A stretch of DNA of 64,000 bases from Desulfobacter vibrioformis DSM 8776 (GTDB taxonomy: Bacteria > Desulfobacterota > Desulfobacteria > Desulfobacterales > Desulfobacteraceae). Below the pieces are notes generated by a model. That model worked only from the letters and a program-made list of their open reading frames with translations, searched no databases and was not told the DNA's origin. Below, in pieces: positions 8,229-17,405 of the stretch; position 1 is the first letter of the stretch, and every line of letters starts with the position of its first letter. Made by a program: the position numbers and the translations under genes. Location of the stretch: NCBI RefSeq assembly GCF_000745975.1, contig NZ_JQKJ01000010.1, positions 100,306 to 164,305 of the forward strand. The letters run 5' to 3'.

Positions 8229-9062
8229 TTAGGCGGCAGTTTCCGCCCCTGTCCGGTCCTTTTCGAGCCCCATGGCCCGGCCCAGCAATTGGGTAATGAG
8301 CATGGCAGGGATGGGAGGTGTTGATCCTGATTTCAGGATAAGATCCCGGCCGTGTTCAAACTGCATGTGGCAATAATTGCATGCCATGCAGATGATATCC
8401 GCACCTTCCTGTTCCGCTGTTTTATATTTTTCCAGAATAAAAGTCTGGGCCAGGCTGCTGTTTTTCTCCAACAGGGGATTGCCGCAGCATTCCAGGCGTC
8501 TGGACCAGTTTACGGGTTCTGCCCCGGTCAGTGCGATAATCCGTTCAAATATCGTCGGTGCATTGGGACGGTCATCAAACCCGGTGATGGTTGAGGGGCG
8601 CAGGGCATGGCAGCCGTAGCTTGGGGCGACTTTTATCCCGTCAAGGGGATGGGTGATGCACTGCCGGAGAAGATCTTGATCGATTTCCCGGTCCAGGAGG
8701 GTCAGCATGTGATGGATTTTGACACCCCCGTCATAGTACAGCCCTTCCTTTTGCAGTATACTGTTGATCCGGACTTGTTTGTCGGGATCATTTTTAAAAT
8801 AATATTCTGCCTGTTTAAGGGAGCCGAAACAGCACTTGCACAGGGTCAATACAGGCAGGTTATGGGCCTGGGCCATGGCCAGGTTCCGTATGGCCAGCAA
8901 AAGAAAGGCATCCAGATTTTTTTCCTTGGCAGGGTATCCGCAACATCCAAAATCAAGTTCCTGGGTCTGAACATTGAGCCTGGATAAAACTGCCTTGGCC
9001 GACTTTGGATGCTGGGGGATGTCAAATCCGGTTCTGCATCCTGAGAATAGCGCGTATTTCAT
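8229..9062 (-). CDS. HdrB-like protein with two CCG domains
   Basis: The 277-residue protein carries two cysteine-rich CCG motifs, the hallmark of heterodisulfide reductase subunit B and related proteins. The first has C9, C40-C41 and C75/C78; the second has C151, C192-C193 and C228/C231. In HdrB each motif can hold a non-cubane [4Fe-4S] cluster at which disulfide or thiol chemistry occurs. Its gene overlaps by four bases (ATGA) and follows the gene for a membrane HdrC/HdrE-like protein, so the pair probably forms a quinone-linked thiol/disulfide or unknown-substrate oxidoreductase facing the cytoplasm. No methanogen-type heterodisulfide is expected, so the substrate is unknown. Confidence 0.82.
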   Translation of the reverse strand: MKYALFSGCRTGFDIPQHPKSAKAVLSRLNVQTQELDFGCCGYPAKEKNLDAFLLLAIRNLAMAQAHNLPVLTLCKCCFGSLKQAEYYFKNDPDKQVRINSILQKEGLYYDGGVKIHHMLTLLDREIDQDLLRQCITHPLDGIKVAPSYGCHALRPSTITGFDDRPNAPTIFERIIALTGAEPVNWSRRLECCGNPLLEKNSSLAQTFILEKYKTAEQEGADIICMACNYCHMQFEHGRDLILKSGSTPPIPAMLITQLLGRAMGLEKDRTGAETAA

Positions 9063-10759
9063 ATTCCAAATTCCTGGTGGTATACCATGTTTTTAAGTTG
9101 ATAAAAAATATCCGTAATCCTGACGCCCTGGGGACAATTTTCCTGGCATTTATAACAGGTCAGGCAGTCCCAGACAATGGAAGCATCCTTTGCCAGATCG
9201 GTTTGCCCCAGAACAAGGGCATGGATGACCTGGTGGGGTGCTGATCCGAACTCCCTGATTTCGCCGGTAACACCTGTCACCGGGCATGTGCTCGTACATG
9301 TCAGACAGGTATAACATTGTGAAAACGTAGCGGTCTGGAAGGATCTTTTCAAGGATGCAATCAAAGGATTTTTCCCGGGTTTGATCACCACAGGGGTTTG
9401 AAGTCCGGCTTTTTCAGGCGTCTGTTTTTTGCGAAGGTCCCTTATCCGGATAACGGGGTCCGGAAGAGATTCCTCTGCCAGCCGCTCCCGGGTTTCCTTC
9501 CAGATATCCTGCAAGTCCAGCCCGGCAGGACAGATCTGGGAACATTTGTTGCACATGGTGCAGATAAAACTGCCCAGGGAAAAAGCATCCCTTGATTCCG
9601 GCTCCATCGGCCGTCCCCATGCCGACTCCCGGATGCGGGTTACGCGTTCCGAGGGGAACACCCATGGGTTGTCAAGGATTTCATATAAAGGCCCCACGGC
9701 ACAGTGGCTGGTGCAGGTGCCGCACTGGGTGCAGGCGGAAAGATCAAAGACCCGGCGGGTGGCCCTGTTCTCATCGCGTTTTATCTGCTGTCCTGCAAGT
9801 CCTGAAATCATAAGGCTTACCGGGGTTGTCAGGATATGCAGGAACTTGCTGAAAGGCAGGTAGGCCAAGGCGAGAAAACAGCTTAAAAAGTGAATCTTCA
9901 GTATCAGTGCATCCAGGCGGTTCCTGTTGAAAAAACCGGCAACAGGCGTCATGGCAACGGAGATCGGATAGGAGACAAAGGCAGATCTTGGGTTGGCATG
10001 GCAGGCAGCACAATTGTCTTCATTGAGGAGCTCTCCTTCTTCCATAAGTTCCGGGGTGACCTCGATGGTCTCCCCGGGGAACTGGACATTGAATTCTTCC
10101 TGCCAGACAGCCTTAAGCGCCGGCAGTTCCTCTTCGTCCAAGGAGCCATATTCCTCCACCATTTCGTAAAACACACCCGAAGAGATGATCTTCGCGGCCT
10201 CCAGGCCAAAACCGGATATCATGATGAGTGCAAGCAGGGCGATTGCCAGGTAATCGGGCCGCCTGCTGATCTGTCTCAAGCGAAAATGGGTTTTCCTGCG
10301 ATATACGGCAATGACCAGTCCCGCCATCACCATTACACCGGCGATATTCCGAAGGGCCATGAACGGGTTCAGGGTGGACAGGTAATTTGAAAAAATTACT
10401 TCGCTGACATAGCCTTCAAGGGCATGGAAAAAAAACAACCCTGCAAATCCCCAGAAAATACAGATGTGCATAACCCACTTCAGGAAATCCTGGCGCAGCA
10501 GCGGCAATTGAAGCACGACATCCAGAATAACCGTCTTGAAAAGATGGAAAATCCGGGCAGGCGAGGCCAGGATGCCGAACAGGCCGGACAAAAACGCTTT
10601 TATCCGGCCTGCCATAGTGAATACGGGCAGGTTCGGTCCGATGTTTAACCGGAAAAATCCAATGATTCTGTAAAGGATTCCGATGAAAAATACTGCCAAC
10701 GCAATAAAAAAACTCCAGGTATAAAGCATTGGGCCGGTTAATAAATCATACAACGGCAT
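9059..10759 (-). CDS. HdrE/NarI-like membrane cytochrome fused to two HdrC-type ferredoxin modules
   Basis: At 566 residues this is a fusion. The N-terminal part (about 10-315) has five membrane segments with paired histidines (H98/H112 and H290/H307) suited to b-type hemes, as in NarI/HdrE. Between membrane segments 4 and 5 an inserted acidic loop of about 70 residues contains a c-type heme motif CAACH at 250-254. The C-terminal part carries two tandem HdrC-like modules with four CxxCxxCxxxC clusters (C343-C353, C400-C410, C482-C492, C532-C542). It likely passes electrons between menaquinone and the CCG protein encoded next. Duplication of the HdrC module and the heme insertion are unusual. 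Confidence 0.82.
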   Translation of the reverse strand: MPLYDLLTGPMLYTWSFFIALAVFFIGILYRIIGFFRLNIGPNLPVFTMAGRIKAFLSGLFGILASPARIFHLFKTVILDVVLQLPLLRQDFLKWVMHICIFWGFAGLFFFHALEGYVSEVIFSNYLSTLNPFMALRNIAGVMVMAGLVIAVYRRKTHFRLRQISRRPDYLAIALLALIMISGFGLEAAKIISSGVFYEMVEEYGSLDEEELPALKAVWQEEFNVQFPGETIEVTPELMEEGELLNEDNCAACHANPRSAFVSYPISVAMTPVAGFFNRNRLDALILKIHFLSCFLALAYLPFSKFLHILTTPVSLMISGLAGQQIKRDENRATRRVFDLSACTQCGTCTSHCAVGPLYEILDNPWVFPSERVTRIRESAWGRPMEPESRDAFSLGSFICTMCNKCSQICPAGLDLQDIWKETRERLAEESLPDPVIRIRDLRKKQTPEKAGLQTPVVIKPGKNPLIASLKRSFQTATFSQCYTCLTCTSTCPVTGVTGEIREFGSAPHQVIHALVLGQTDLAKDASIVWDCLTCYKCQENCPQGVRITDIFYQLKNMVYHQEFGI

Positions 10760-10967
10760 TAATTATCTCCCAGTAAAATTTAGAGATGATATCCAGGAGC
10801 CCCGAATCAGGGCGCCAAAGGATGTTACATAAATGCTACTCAACATAAATACGGCTCAAAAGGAGCACAAAAATAAATTGTTGGCATATTACAATACGAT
10901 GATATTGTCAATTATATTTTTTAGCAAACACTTATATTTTTACACTGGAATGTGTGAATGATCCGCA

Positions 10968-12200
10968 TTACCGGCTCAGGGAAAAACCAATCCGGAAGAT
11001 CTCTTCTTTTGTGCTGTAATCCTTCAGGCGTTCCCCGTATCCGTTGAAATACTGCAGGTGCAGGTAGAGATTAAGTCCGTTGTTGAAAAATGAGGTCAAT
11101 GGATAGCTTAAGTCCGCCTGGATGCTGGGCCCCGCGTCAGCCCATCTTGTGTGGGTATCCAGGCACAGGCCCATGGGAATGCCTGCCTGGACCTGCAAAT
11201 CAAAATATCCTCGAAAATCTGCCAGGTCCGGGTTGCTTTCATCCTCATTCATCACATAGACCCACAATTTGGGGGCCAGGGTCAGATAAGCCTTTTCAAA
11301 AAGTGAAACCGCCATAATCGGTTTGATATATATGTAATTGGTGGATCTGGAATCATCCCCGCCCTTGCCGTTGGACTCATGCTGAAAACCGCCCTGGACC
11401 CCGAAGAGTTTAACCCACGGCAGCGCTAAATCAATTTTGGGCACCAGATAAAACAACTCGGGCTTATAACTGGAATCATCAAAGGGTTTGGAATCTGATT
11501 TAAGATCCCAGTAAGAGGTCTGGGTATAGGCCAGATGAACCCCATCCAGCAGGGAATTGAGCCCCCGGCTGTCAAAGGGCGCGTTGAACAGTTTGTACTT
11601 AAAACTGACCTGGAATTTGCTTTTTTCCATCCCCGGGTCCACACCGAACAGGAAATAGACCGGCTCATAGGCAGACAGATTTTTCAAAAAGGGCTCGAAT
11701 TCGTTCTGCTTTTCTCCGATGACCAGTTGCTCCCGGCCTGGATTTTCCGCTTCCCGGGCCTGGGATTCAACAGGCGGGGCAGCGGAAAACAATACCGGGC
11801 CAGACTTGAAATCCCCAAGGGCCAGGCGGATTGTTCCGGCCATGTCCCGGGGCAGTTCAAACTCATAGGTCAGTTTGGCGAATCCGCCGGCCGGAACCGT
11901 CACTATGCCGTCAGGGACGGTCTCCATACAAATGGCCTTCACCATACGCTTCTGGTCGTTTAGACCCACCGTGACCATGACAGAATGATAATCCTTTGAA
12001 ATGATATCCGTGGTGCCGGAATTCTGGACAAACAGCGTAAACCGGACAGGCTGGCCTGCCACGGCGTTTTCCTGGGGCGGGACAATAAATACATTTGGTG
12101 TGCCAGCCGTTGCAGACCTTAAATGAAAAGGACCTGCACCCAGGGCAAAGATCACAAAAAACACAGCTGTAAACCGATTTATTTTCAAGGGATAAGACAT
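10968..12200 (-). CDS. pldA: outer-membrane phospholipase A (OMPLA) with N-terminal extra domain
   Basis: The start is taken at the ATG at 12200 (MSYPLKINRF), which has GGAG nine bases upstream; a GTG nine codons earlier has none. The 410-residue product has a signal peptide, then about 130 residues with an Ig-like strand pattern (VFIVPPQENAVAGQPVRFTL ...), and then the OMPLA beta-barrel. Barrel hallmarks are YTQTSYWD and HESNGKGGDDSRSTN. The catalytic triad maps to H274, S276 and N288, with the same Ser-to-Asn spacing as in E. coli PldA. It hydrolyses phospholipids in the outer leaflet. The N-terminal domain is not part of classical PldA and may bind another partner. Confidence 0.88.
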   Translation of the reverse strand: MSYPLKINRFTAVFFVIFALGAGPFHLRSATAGTPNVFIVPPQENAVAGQPVRFTLFVQNSGTTDIISKDYHSVMVTVGLNDQKRMVKAICMETVPDGIVTVPAGGFAKLTYEFELPRDMAGTIRLALGDFKSGPVLFSAAPPVESQAREAENPGREQLVIGEKQNEFEPFLKNLSAYEPVYFLFGVDPGMEKSKFQVSFKYKLFNAPFDSRGLNSLLDGVHLAYTQTSYWDLKSDSKPFDDSSYKPELFYLVPKIDLALPWVKLFGVQGGFQHESNGKGGDDSRSTNYIYIKPIMAVSLFEKAYLTLAPKLWVYVMNEDESNPDLADFRGYFDLQVQAGIPMGLCLDTHTRWADAGPSIQADLSYPLTSFFNNGLNLYLHLQYFNGYGERLKDYSTKEEIFRIGFSLSR

Positions 12201-12457
12201 GGAAACGCTCCGCAACGGTTTAATCACCGCATTTTTTGGACATCATTTTTTGGACTTGGGATGCACAGGACAAAAAAACAAAACCAATCACACTTAATTT
12301 AGAATCCTTGGCCTTGTCAAGAAATTTTCAATGACTGGATGGATCAATTCCTCATGTATTGGAAACTAAAAATATGATAATTAAATCAAGCGCACGTGAA
12401 GAGGCGTGCCGCAATTGAAACAATCTGGTAAAAAAACGGGGAGAAATAACGCGTTTG

Positions 12458-15373
12458 ATGAAACGAATACTGACATTTGCGATATTCGTCTGGGCAGCCA
12501 CTGCTGGTATCCTGGCCCATGCCGCAACGGACAATGACCTGTTCACTGCCCAGGAAAAGGCATACATTCAATCCCAAAAAAGTATCCGCATCGGTATTAT
12601 CGATAATGAACCGCCCTATTCTTTCTATAACCAAGGCAAGATCAGCGGATTTTCCATTGACCTGCTCCATTTGCTGGAACAGTCCTCGGGACTGAAATTT
12701 GAATTTGTTCTGGGCAGCTGGTTCAATATTTACGCCTCATTTCAAAACGGGGATCTGGATGTTATTGACCAGATCTCCTTTACCAAGGCGCGCAGCGAAT
12801 GGATGCTGTTTACCCCGGCATATCACGTTAAAGCACTTGTCCTGTTCATGAGAACCGGCGAAATTCCCCATCCTTTCAAAGGGCTGGAGAGTCTTGGCAG
12901 AAAACGGATCGGCATTCTCCGGGACATCTATTATGAAGAGTGCCTCCGGCAGGATGGTCATGCCAGGGTTTACGAATATGACGACTATATTTCGCTGATG
13001 AAGGCGCTTTCCTTCGGCTGGGTGGATGCCGTGATTGCCAGTGAAATGACCGGGCGTTTTGTAGCCCGTGACAACCATCTTTCCGGTATCAGTATGGTCG
13101 GTCCTTTCAACGCCAAAGGAATTGTTGAAGAGGACTTCCGGCTGGGCATTTCAAAAAAGGATCCCCTGCTCCAGTCCATTCTGACAAAAATTTTAAATGC
13201 GGTTCCGAAGCAGACCATGGATGTTCTGGCCCGGAAATGGGGCCGGTATCCATATCTGAACAACAATACGGCCACGCTTTTATTCACCGGGGAAGAGCAA
13301 GCCTTTATTGCCGGCCATCCGGTCATCACCATGGGTATGCTCTCTGATTTTTCCCCTTATAGTTTTGTCAGTCAAGGCCGCCAGGTAGGGTTCAGTGATT
13401 CTTTACTCAAGATGATTTCAGAACGGACCGGCCTTAAATTCTCCTATGTTGTGGATGACTGGGCCAAGATTTTCTATCTTTTTAAAACCGGGCAACTGGA
13501 TGCCGTTGCCAATATCTCCTATGCCGAAGAGCGCACACAATTTACCCGGTATACCAATGTGTATCACCAGATTCCAACAGTGGTTTTTGTACGCAACGAC
13601 TTTAAGAATTACCAGGGGATCAGCAGCCTCAAGGACCGGGTGGTGGGCATGACCCGGGAAGTATTTTATAAAAAAATTCTTTCCCGGCTGACAGGTCCGG
13701 GCCTTCGGGAGTATGATGATCATTCCGTCATGATGAAAGATCTCTCCTTTGGCAAGCTGGATGCCGTGGTGGCGCCTTTGAATACAGGGAACCTGTATAT
13801 CCGGAAACTGGGGCTGGTCAATTTAGTCATTGCCGGTGAATTCAGTGTTGACGGTATGGGGGCGGAAGATTTGCGGTTTGGTGTCCGGCCGGACCTAGCT
13901 CCTTTGGCTGGGATCATGAACAAGGCCCTTGGTTCTCTGTCTGCCTCGGACTGGCAGTTGCTTGAGACGGCCTGGCTTTCTCCTAAAACCGGCACGTCAG
14001 CCGGCTATACCCTCCGGTTCTCCGATAAAGAGGCCGCCTACCTGAAAGAAAAGAAAAAGCTGGTCCTTGGCGTGGTCTCAGACCGGCTGCCGTTTGGAAG
14101 GGTGAACAGCGACGGCCAGTATGTGGGAATTGGTGCGGATTTTTTAGCGCTTTTTTCAAAACAACTGCCTATTCCCGTGACCGTAAAAAAATGCAACTCC
14201 TGGGATGATCTGCTTGCGCAAATCAAGAAAAGACAATGTGATTTTTGCATGGCAGCCATGAAAACCCCTGAAAAACAAGCGTATATGGATATTACAGCGC
14301 CCTATCTCACCATCCCCAATGTCATTGCCACCTCTGTCAATGCGCCGTTTATTGATGATTTCCGTAAGTTTCTGGACCGTCCCATGGGGGTTGTCAAGTC
14401 TTCGGCCATATCAGAGATTTTAAAATCAACCTATCCCGGTATGCACCTTGTGGCCCTGGACAGCGAACTTGCCGGTATCAACATGGTGCAGCGGGGAACG
14501 CTTTTCGGGTTTATCTGCACCATGACGGAAATCGGCTATCATCTGCGCCAGGAAAAGATTGTGGACATCAAAATTGCCGGCAAAATGCCCTATGACTGGC
14601 AGGCCGGTATCGGCTCCCGGAATGACGAGCCCCTGCTGGGGGACATTTTTCAGAAATTGGTCATGTCTGTATCTGAAAAACAGAAAGCCCAGGTACTGGA
14701 TCACTGGCTCAGTGTGAAAATGGAGCAGAAATTTGACTATTCACCGTTCTGGAAGGCGTTGGGCGTGACGGTCATCCTGATCCTTGTCACACTTTTCTGG
14801 ACCAATAAAGTGCGCAGACTCAACCGGAAGCTGATTGAGGCAAATCATGCGCTGGCGGAACTGAGCCGCATAGACGGTTTGACCGGTCTTTTTAACCGGC
14901 GGGTATTTGACGAAGAGTTTGCGCGGATTTTTAGTCTGTGCCAACGCAATGAGATCTCTTTTTCAGTCATTATTCTGGATATTGATCATTTCAAGAAGAT
15001 CAACGACACCCATGGGCACCCTGCCGGAGATGCCTGCTTGAAGCGATTCGGCGAGGTGCTTATGGAGCGGTTTCAACGCATCTGCGATGTGGTGTGCCGG
15101 ATTGGCGGTGAAGAGTTCGGTATTATCTGTACCGGCAAGGATGCATGCAAAGTCTACGCCTATGTGGAGGAGCTGCGCAACCATATGTCAGCCGCAATCA
15201 TCCGCCATGACGGGGAAAAAATATCATTCACTATCAGCGCAGGCATATATTCATCAGTGCCCACACCCGATTCCCCGGGCGAGATTTTCTTGAACATGGC
15301 GGACAAGGCTCTTTACCAGGCCAAAACCGGGGGCCGTAATCAAGTGGTGGAACTCGGACCGCAGATGAAATGA
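12458..15373 (+). CDS. membrane diguanylate cyclase with three periplasmic SBP_bac_3 domains
   Basis: The ATG at 12458 is preferred over the in-frame TTG just before it. The 971-residue product has a signal peptide (MKRILTFAIFVWAATAGILAHA). Three consecutive solute-binding-protein family 3-like modules follow, at about 35-265, 270-505 and 510-750. Each starts with a (K)xLVLGVV/IRIGIIDNEPPYSFxxxGKxxGFSIDLL-like strand. A transmembrane helix (LGVTVILILVTLFW) and a short linker lead to a GGDEF domain with LTGLFNRRVFDEEF and an intact GGEEF active-site loop. It should sense small periplasmic ligands, probably amino-acid-like, and make cyclic di-GMP. The ligands cannot be named. Confidence 0.88.
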   Translation: MKRILTFAIFVWAATAGILAHAATDNDLFTAQEKAYIQSQKSIRIGIIDNEPPYSFYNQGKISGFSIDLLHLLEQSSGLKFEFVLGSWFNIYASFQNGDLDVIDQISFTKARSEWMLFTPAYHVKALVLFMRTGEIPHPFKGLESLGRKRIGILRDIYYEECLRQDGHARVYEYDDYISLMKALSFGWVDAVIASEMTGRFVARDNHLSGISMVGPFNAKGIVEEDFRLGISKKDPLLQSILTKILNAVPKQTMDVLARKWGRYPYLNNNTATLLFTGEEQAFIAGHPVITMGMLSDFSPYSFVSQGRQVGFSDSLLKMISERTGLKFSYVVDDWAKIFYLFKTGQLDAVANISYAEERTQFTRYTNVYHQIPTVVFVRNDFKNYQGISSLKDRVVGMTREVFYKKILSRLTGPGLREYDDHSVMMKDLSFGKLDAVVAPLNTGNLYIRKLGLVNLVIAGEFSVDGMGAEDLRFGVRPDLAPLAGIMNKALGSLSASDWQLLETAWLSPKTGTSAGYTLRFSDKEAAYLKEKKKLVLGVVSDRLPFGRVNSDGQYVGIGADFLALFSKQLPIPVTVKKCNSWDDLLAQIKKRQCDFCMAAMKTPEKQAYMDITAPYLTIPNVIATSVNAPFIDDFRKFLDRPMGVVKSSAISEILKSTYPGMHLVALDSELAGINMVQRGTLFGFICTMTEIGYHLRQEKIVDIKIAGKMPYDWQAGIGSRNDEPLLGDIFQKLVMSVSEKQKAQVLDHWLSVKMEQKFDYSPFWKALGVTVILILVTLFWTNKVRRLNRKLIEANHALAELSRIDGLTGLFNRRVFDEEFARIFSLCQRNEISFSVIILDIDHFKKINDTHGHPAGDACLKRFGEVLMERFQRICDVVCRIGGEEFGIICTGKDACKVYAYVEELRNHMSAAIIRHDGEKISFTISAGIYSSVPTPDSPGEIFLNMADKALYQAKTGGRNQVVELGPQMK

Positions 15374-15558
15374 ATGATCTCCTTTGCCTGCCTTTTTATC
15401 CGCATTCTTTGTTGTGCCCCAGGGAATTTCATAAAAATTCGGCGCAAATTTGTAAGAATTTATTTTTCCAGCGCTCTTAACGTCTTGACATCACCCAAAT
15501 TATGTTTTAGAAAACCCTCCGTTTAAGTGACTGCTGAAATACTAAAATGGAGGAGTAT

Positions 15559-17139
15559 ATGTCTGAACTTGAGACGCGTGTAGAATGTAAAAGCCTTCTT
15601 AAAAAAGTGATGAAGGCTGAAGAAACGATACAGTTTTTTAAACCTGGAATGAACCTTGGCTGGTCAGGTTTCACACCTGCCGGTTACCCGAAAGCCGTGC
15701 CCATAGCGCTGGCTGACTATGTTGAAGCCAACAGCCTCCAGGGCAAATGGCGGTTCAATCTTTTCATCGGGGCATCTGTCGGTGCGGAAACAGAAGACAG
15801 ATGGGCTACGCTTGATATGATCGACAGAAGATGGCCGTACCAGACAGGCAAAAACATCGCGAGAGGCATCAACACCGGCCGCATCAGAATGGGTGACAAA
15901 CACCTTTCTCTCTTCGCCCAGGACCTTGGTTACGGTTTCTATACAAAAGATACGGAGTCCGGCAGGCTTGACCTTGCTATCCTTGAAGTCTCCTGCATTA
16001 AAGAAGACGGAAGCATTGTCCCCACGGCCTCTTGTGGTGTAATCCCTGAAATCCTCATGGTTTGTGATAAAATTATCCTTGAGGTTAATACCGGGCAGCC
16101 TTCATTCGAAGGCATGCATGACCTTTTCATGCCGGGAACCCCGCCCAACAGACAGGTTTTCAACATTACAAAAGCAGACAGCCGCATAGGTTCAACGTCC
16201 ATCGCGTGTGACCCTGAAAAGGTTATTGCCGTTGTCGAGTCAAAATATCCCGACAAAGGCCGCGCGTTTACGGAAATTGATGCGACATCCGAAGCCATTG
16301 CAGGCCACATCATTGATTTCTTTGGTGCTGAAGTGAAAGCCGGACGTCTTCCTGAAAATTTACTTCCACTCCAGTCCGGCGTTGGCTCCATCGCCAATGC
16401 GGTTGTGGGCGGTCTTGCCAAAGGGCCTTTCGAACACCTTACCGTTTACACTGAAGTGCTTCAGGATACCATGCTTGACCTGTTTGACTCCGGCAAACTG
16501 GATGCCGCGTCTTCATGCTCACTTTCCCTGTCCGAGAAAGAGGGTTTCCCGCGTTTCCTTGCAAACAAAGATTTTTACGCAGACAAGATCGTTCTTCGTC
16601 CGCTTTCCGTTTCCAATGCGCCGGAGGCGGTCCGCCGTCTCGGAGTTATCTCTATGAACACACCTGTTGAGTTTGACATTTACGCCCATGCCAACTCAAC
16701 ACTTGTCGGCGGTACAAGAATGATTAACGGTATCGGCGGTTCCGGTGACTTCCTCAGAAACGGTTTCTTGAAAATGATGCACTGTCCGTCTGTCCGGCCT
16801 ACCAAAACAGATCCCACAGGTATCACATGTGTTGTGCCCAAGGCACCGCATATTGATCACACCGAGCACGATCTTGACGTTGTGGTCACAGATCAGGGAC
16901 TTGCAGACCTTCGCGGTCTTGCGCCTAAAGAAAGGGCCCAGACCATCATCGACAAATGTGTACACCCCGAATATAAAGATATCATGCAGGAATACCTTGA
17001 CATCGCGTCCAAGGCCACGCTTGCAAAAGGTATCGGCCATGAGCCCCAGCTCTTTGACAGATGCTTTAAAATGCAGATGAATCTTGCGAAAAACGGCACA
17101 ATGAAAATTGACAACTGGGACGTACCGGAAATTGTTTAA
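15559..17139 (+). CDS. acetyl-CoA hydrolase/transferase, probable succinyl-CoA:acetate CoA-transferase
   Basis: The start at 15559 (MSELETRVECK) is chosen because GGAGGAG lies directly upstream; the longer in-frame ATG at 15547 overlaps that site. The 526-residue enzyme belongs to the acetyl-CoA hydrolase/transferase family (two Rossmann-like CoA-transferase halves). It has the oxyanion-loop GVGSIANAV and the C-terminal GIGGSGDF and LRGLAPKERA segments. In Desulfobacter-type organisms such an enzyme couples acetate activation to succinyl-CoA use in the oxidative TCA cycle. Codon usage leans to CTT for Leu, suggesting strong expression or a different origin from its neighbours. It ends at a strong intrinsic terminator. 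Confidence 0.88.
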   Translation: MSELETRVECKSLLKKVMKAEETIQFFKPGMNLGWSGFTPAGYPKAVPIALADYVEANSLQGKWRFNLFIGASVGAETEDRWATLDMIDRRWPYQTGKNIARGINTGRIRMGDKHLSLFAQDLGYGFYTKDTESGRLDLAILEVSCIKEDGSIVPTASCGVIPEILMVCDKIILEVNTGQPSFEGMHDLFMPGTPPNRQVFNITKADSRIGSTSIACDPEKVIAVVESKYPDKGRAFTEIDATSEAIAGHIIDFFGAEVKAGRLPENLLPLQSGVGSIANAVVGGLAKGPFEHLTVYTEVLQDTMLDLFDSGKLDAASSCSLSLSEKEGFPRFLANKDFYADKIVLRPLSVSNAPEAVRRLGVISMNTPVEFDIYAHANSTLVGGTRMINGIGGSGDFLRNGFLKMMHCPSVRPTKTDPTGITCVVPKAPHIDHTEHDLDVVVTDQGLADLRGLAPKERAQTIIDKCVHPEYKDIMQEYLDIASKATLAKGIGHEPQLFDRCFKMQMNLAKNGTMKIDNWDVPEIV

Positions 17140-17195
17140 TTAGCCGCCCAATTGGCACTATCGAAAGCTGACGCTTGCCGCAGAATCTATACTTA

Positions 17196-17226
17196 GGGGA
17201 ACCTTAACAGGTTCCCCTTTTTTTTT
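17196..17226 (+). terminator. intrinsic terminator of the CoA-transferase gene
   Basis: A perfect 9-bp stem GGGGAACCT/AGGTTCCCC closes a TAAC loop and is followed by nine consecutive T residues. It lies 56 bases after the CoA-transferase stop codon. This is a textbook rho-independent terminator for the plus strand. Confidence 0.93.
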
Positions 17227-17405
17227 CCGCATCCCGAATATTTAAGATCGAATCGGGATCCCCCCCCATCCCTATACCCTTGGCCACCATTCCCCAGAGC
17301 CTAAGACTTGCCAAATATTTTGAATTCCATTACATTTGACCCACGTTTAAGAATACGTGCCCTGCCCGGCACCCACAAGGCCACATTAGACCGGAGTAAA
17401 CCCAT

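Noticed and set aside
15485..15513. TTGACA upstream of the CoA-transferase as a promoter
   Set aside because: A good -35 is present, but no TATAAT-like hexamer lies 16-18 bases downstream (TATGTT is only ten bases away). Not annotated.
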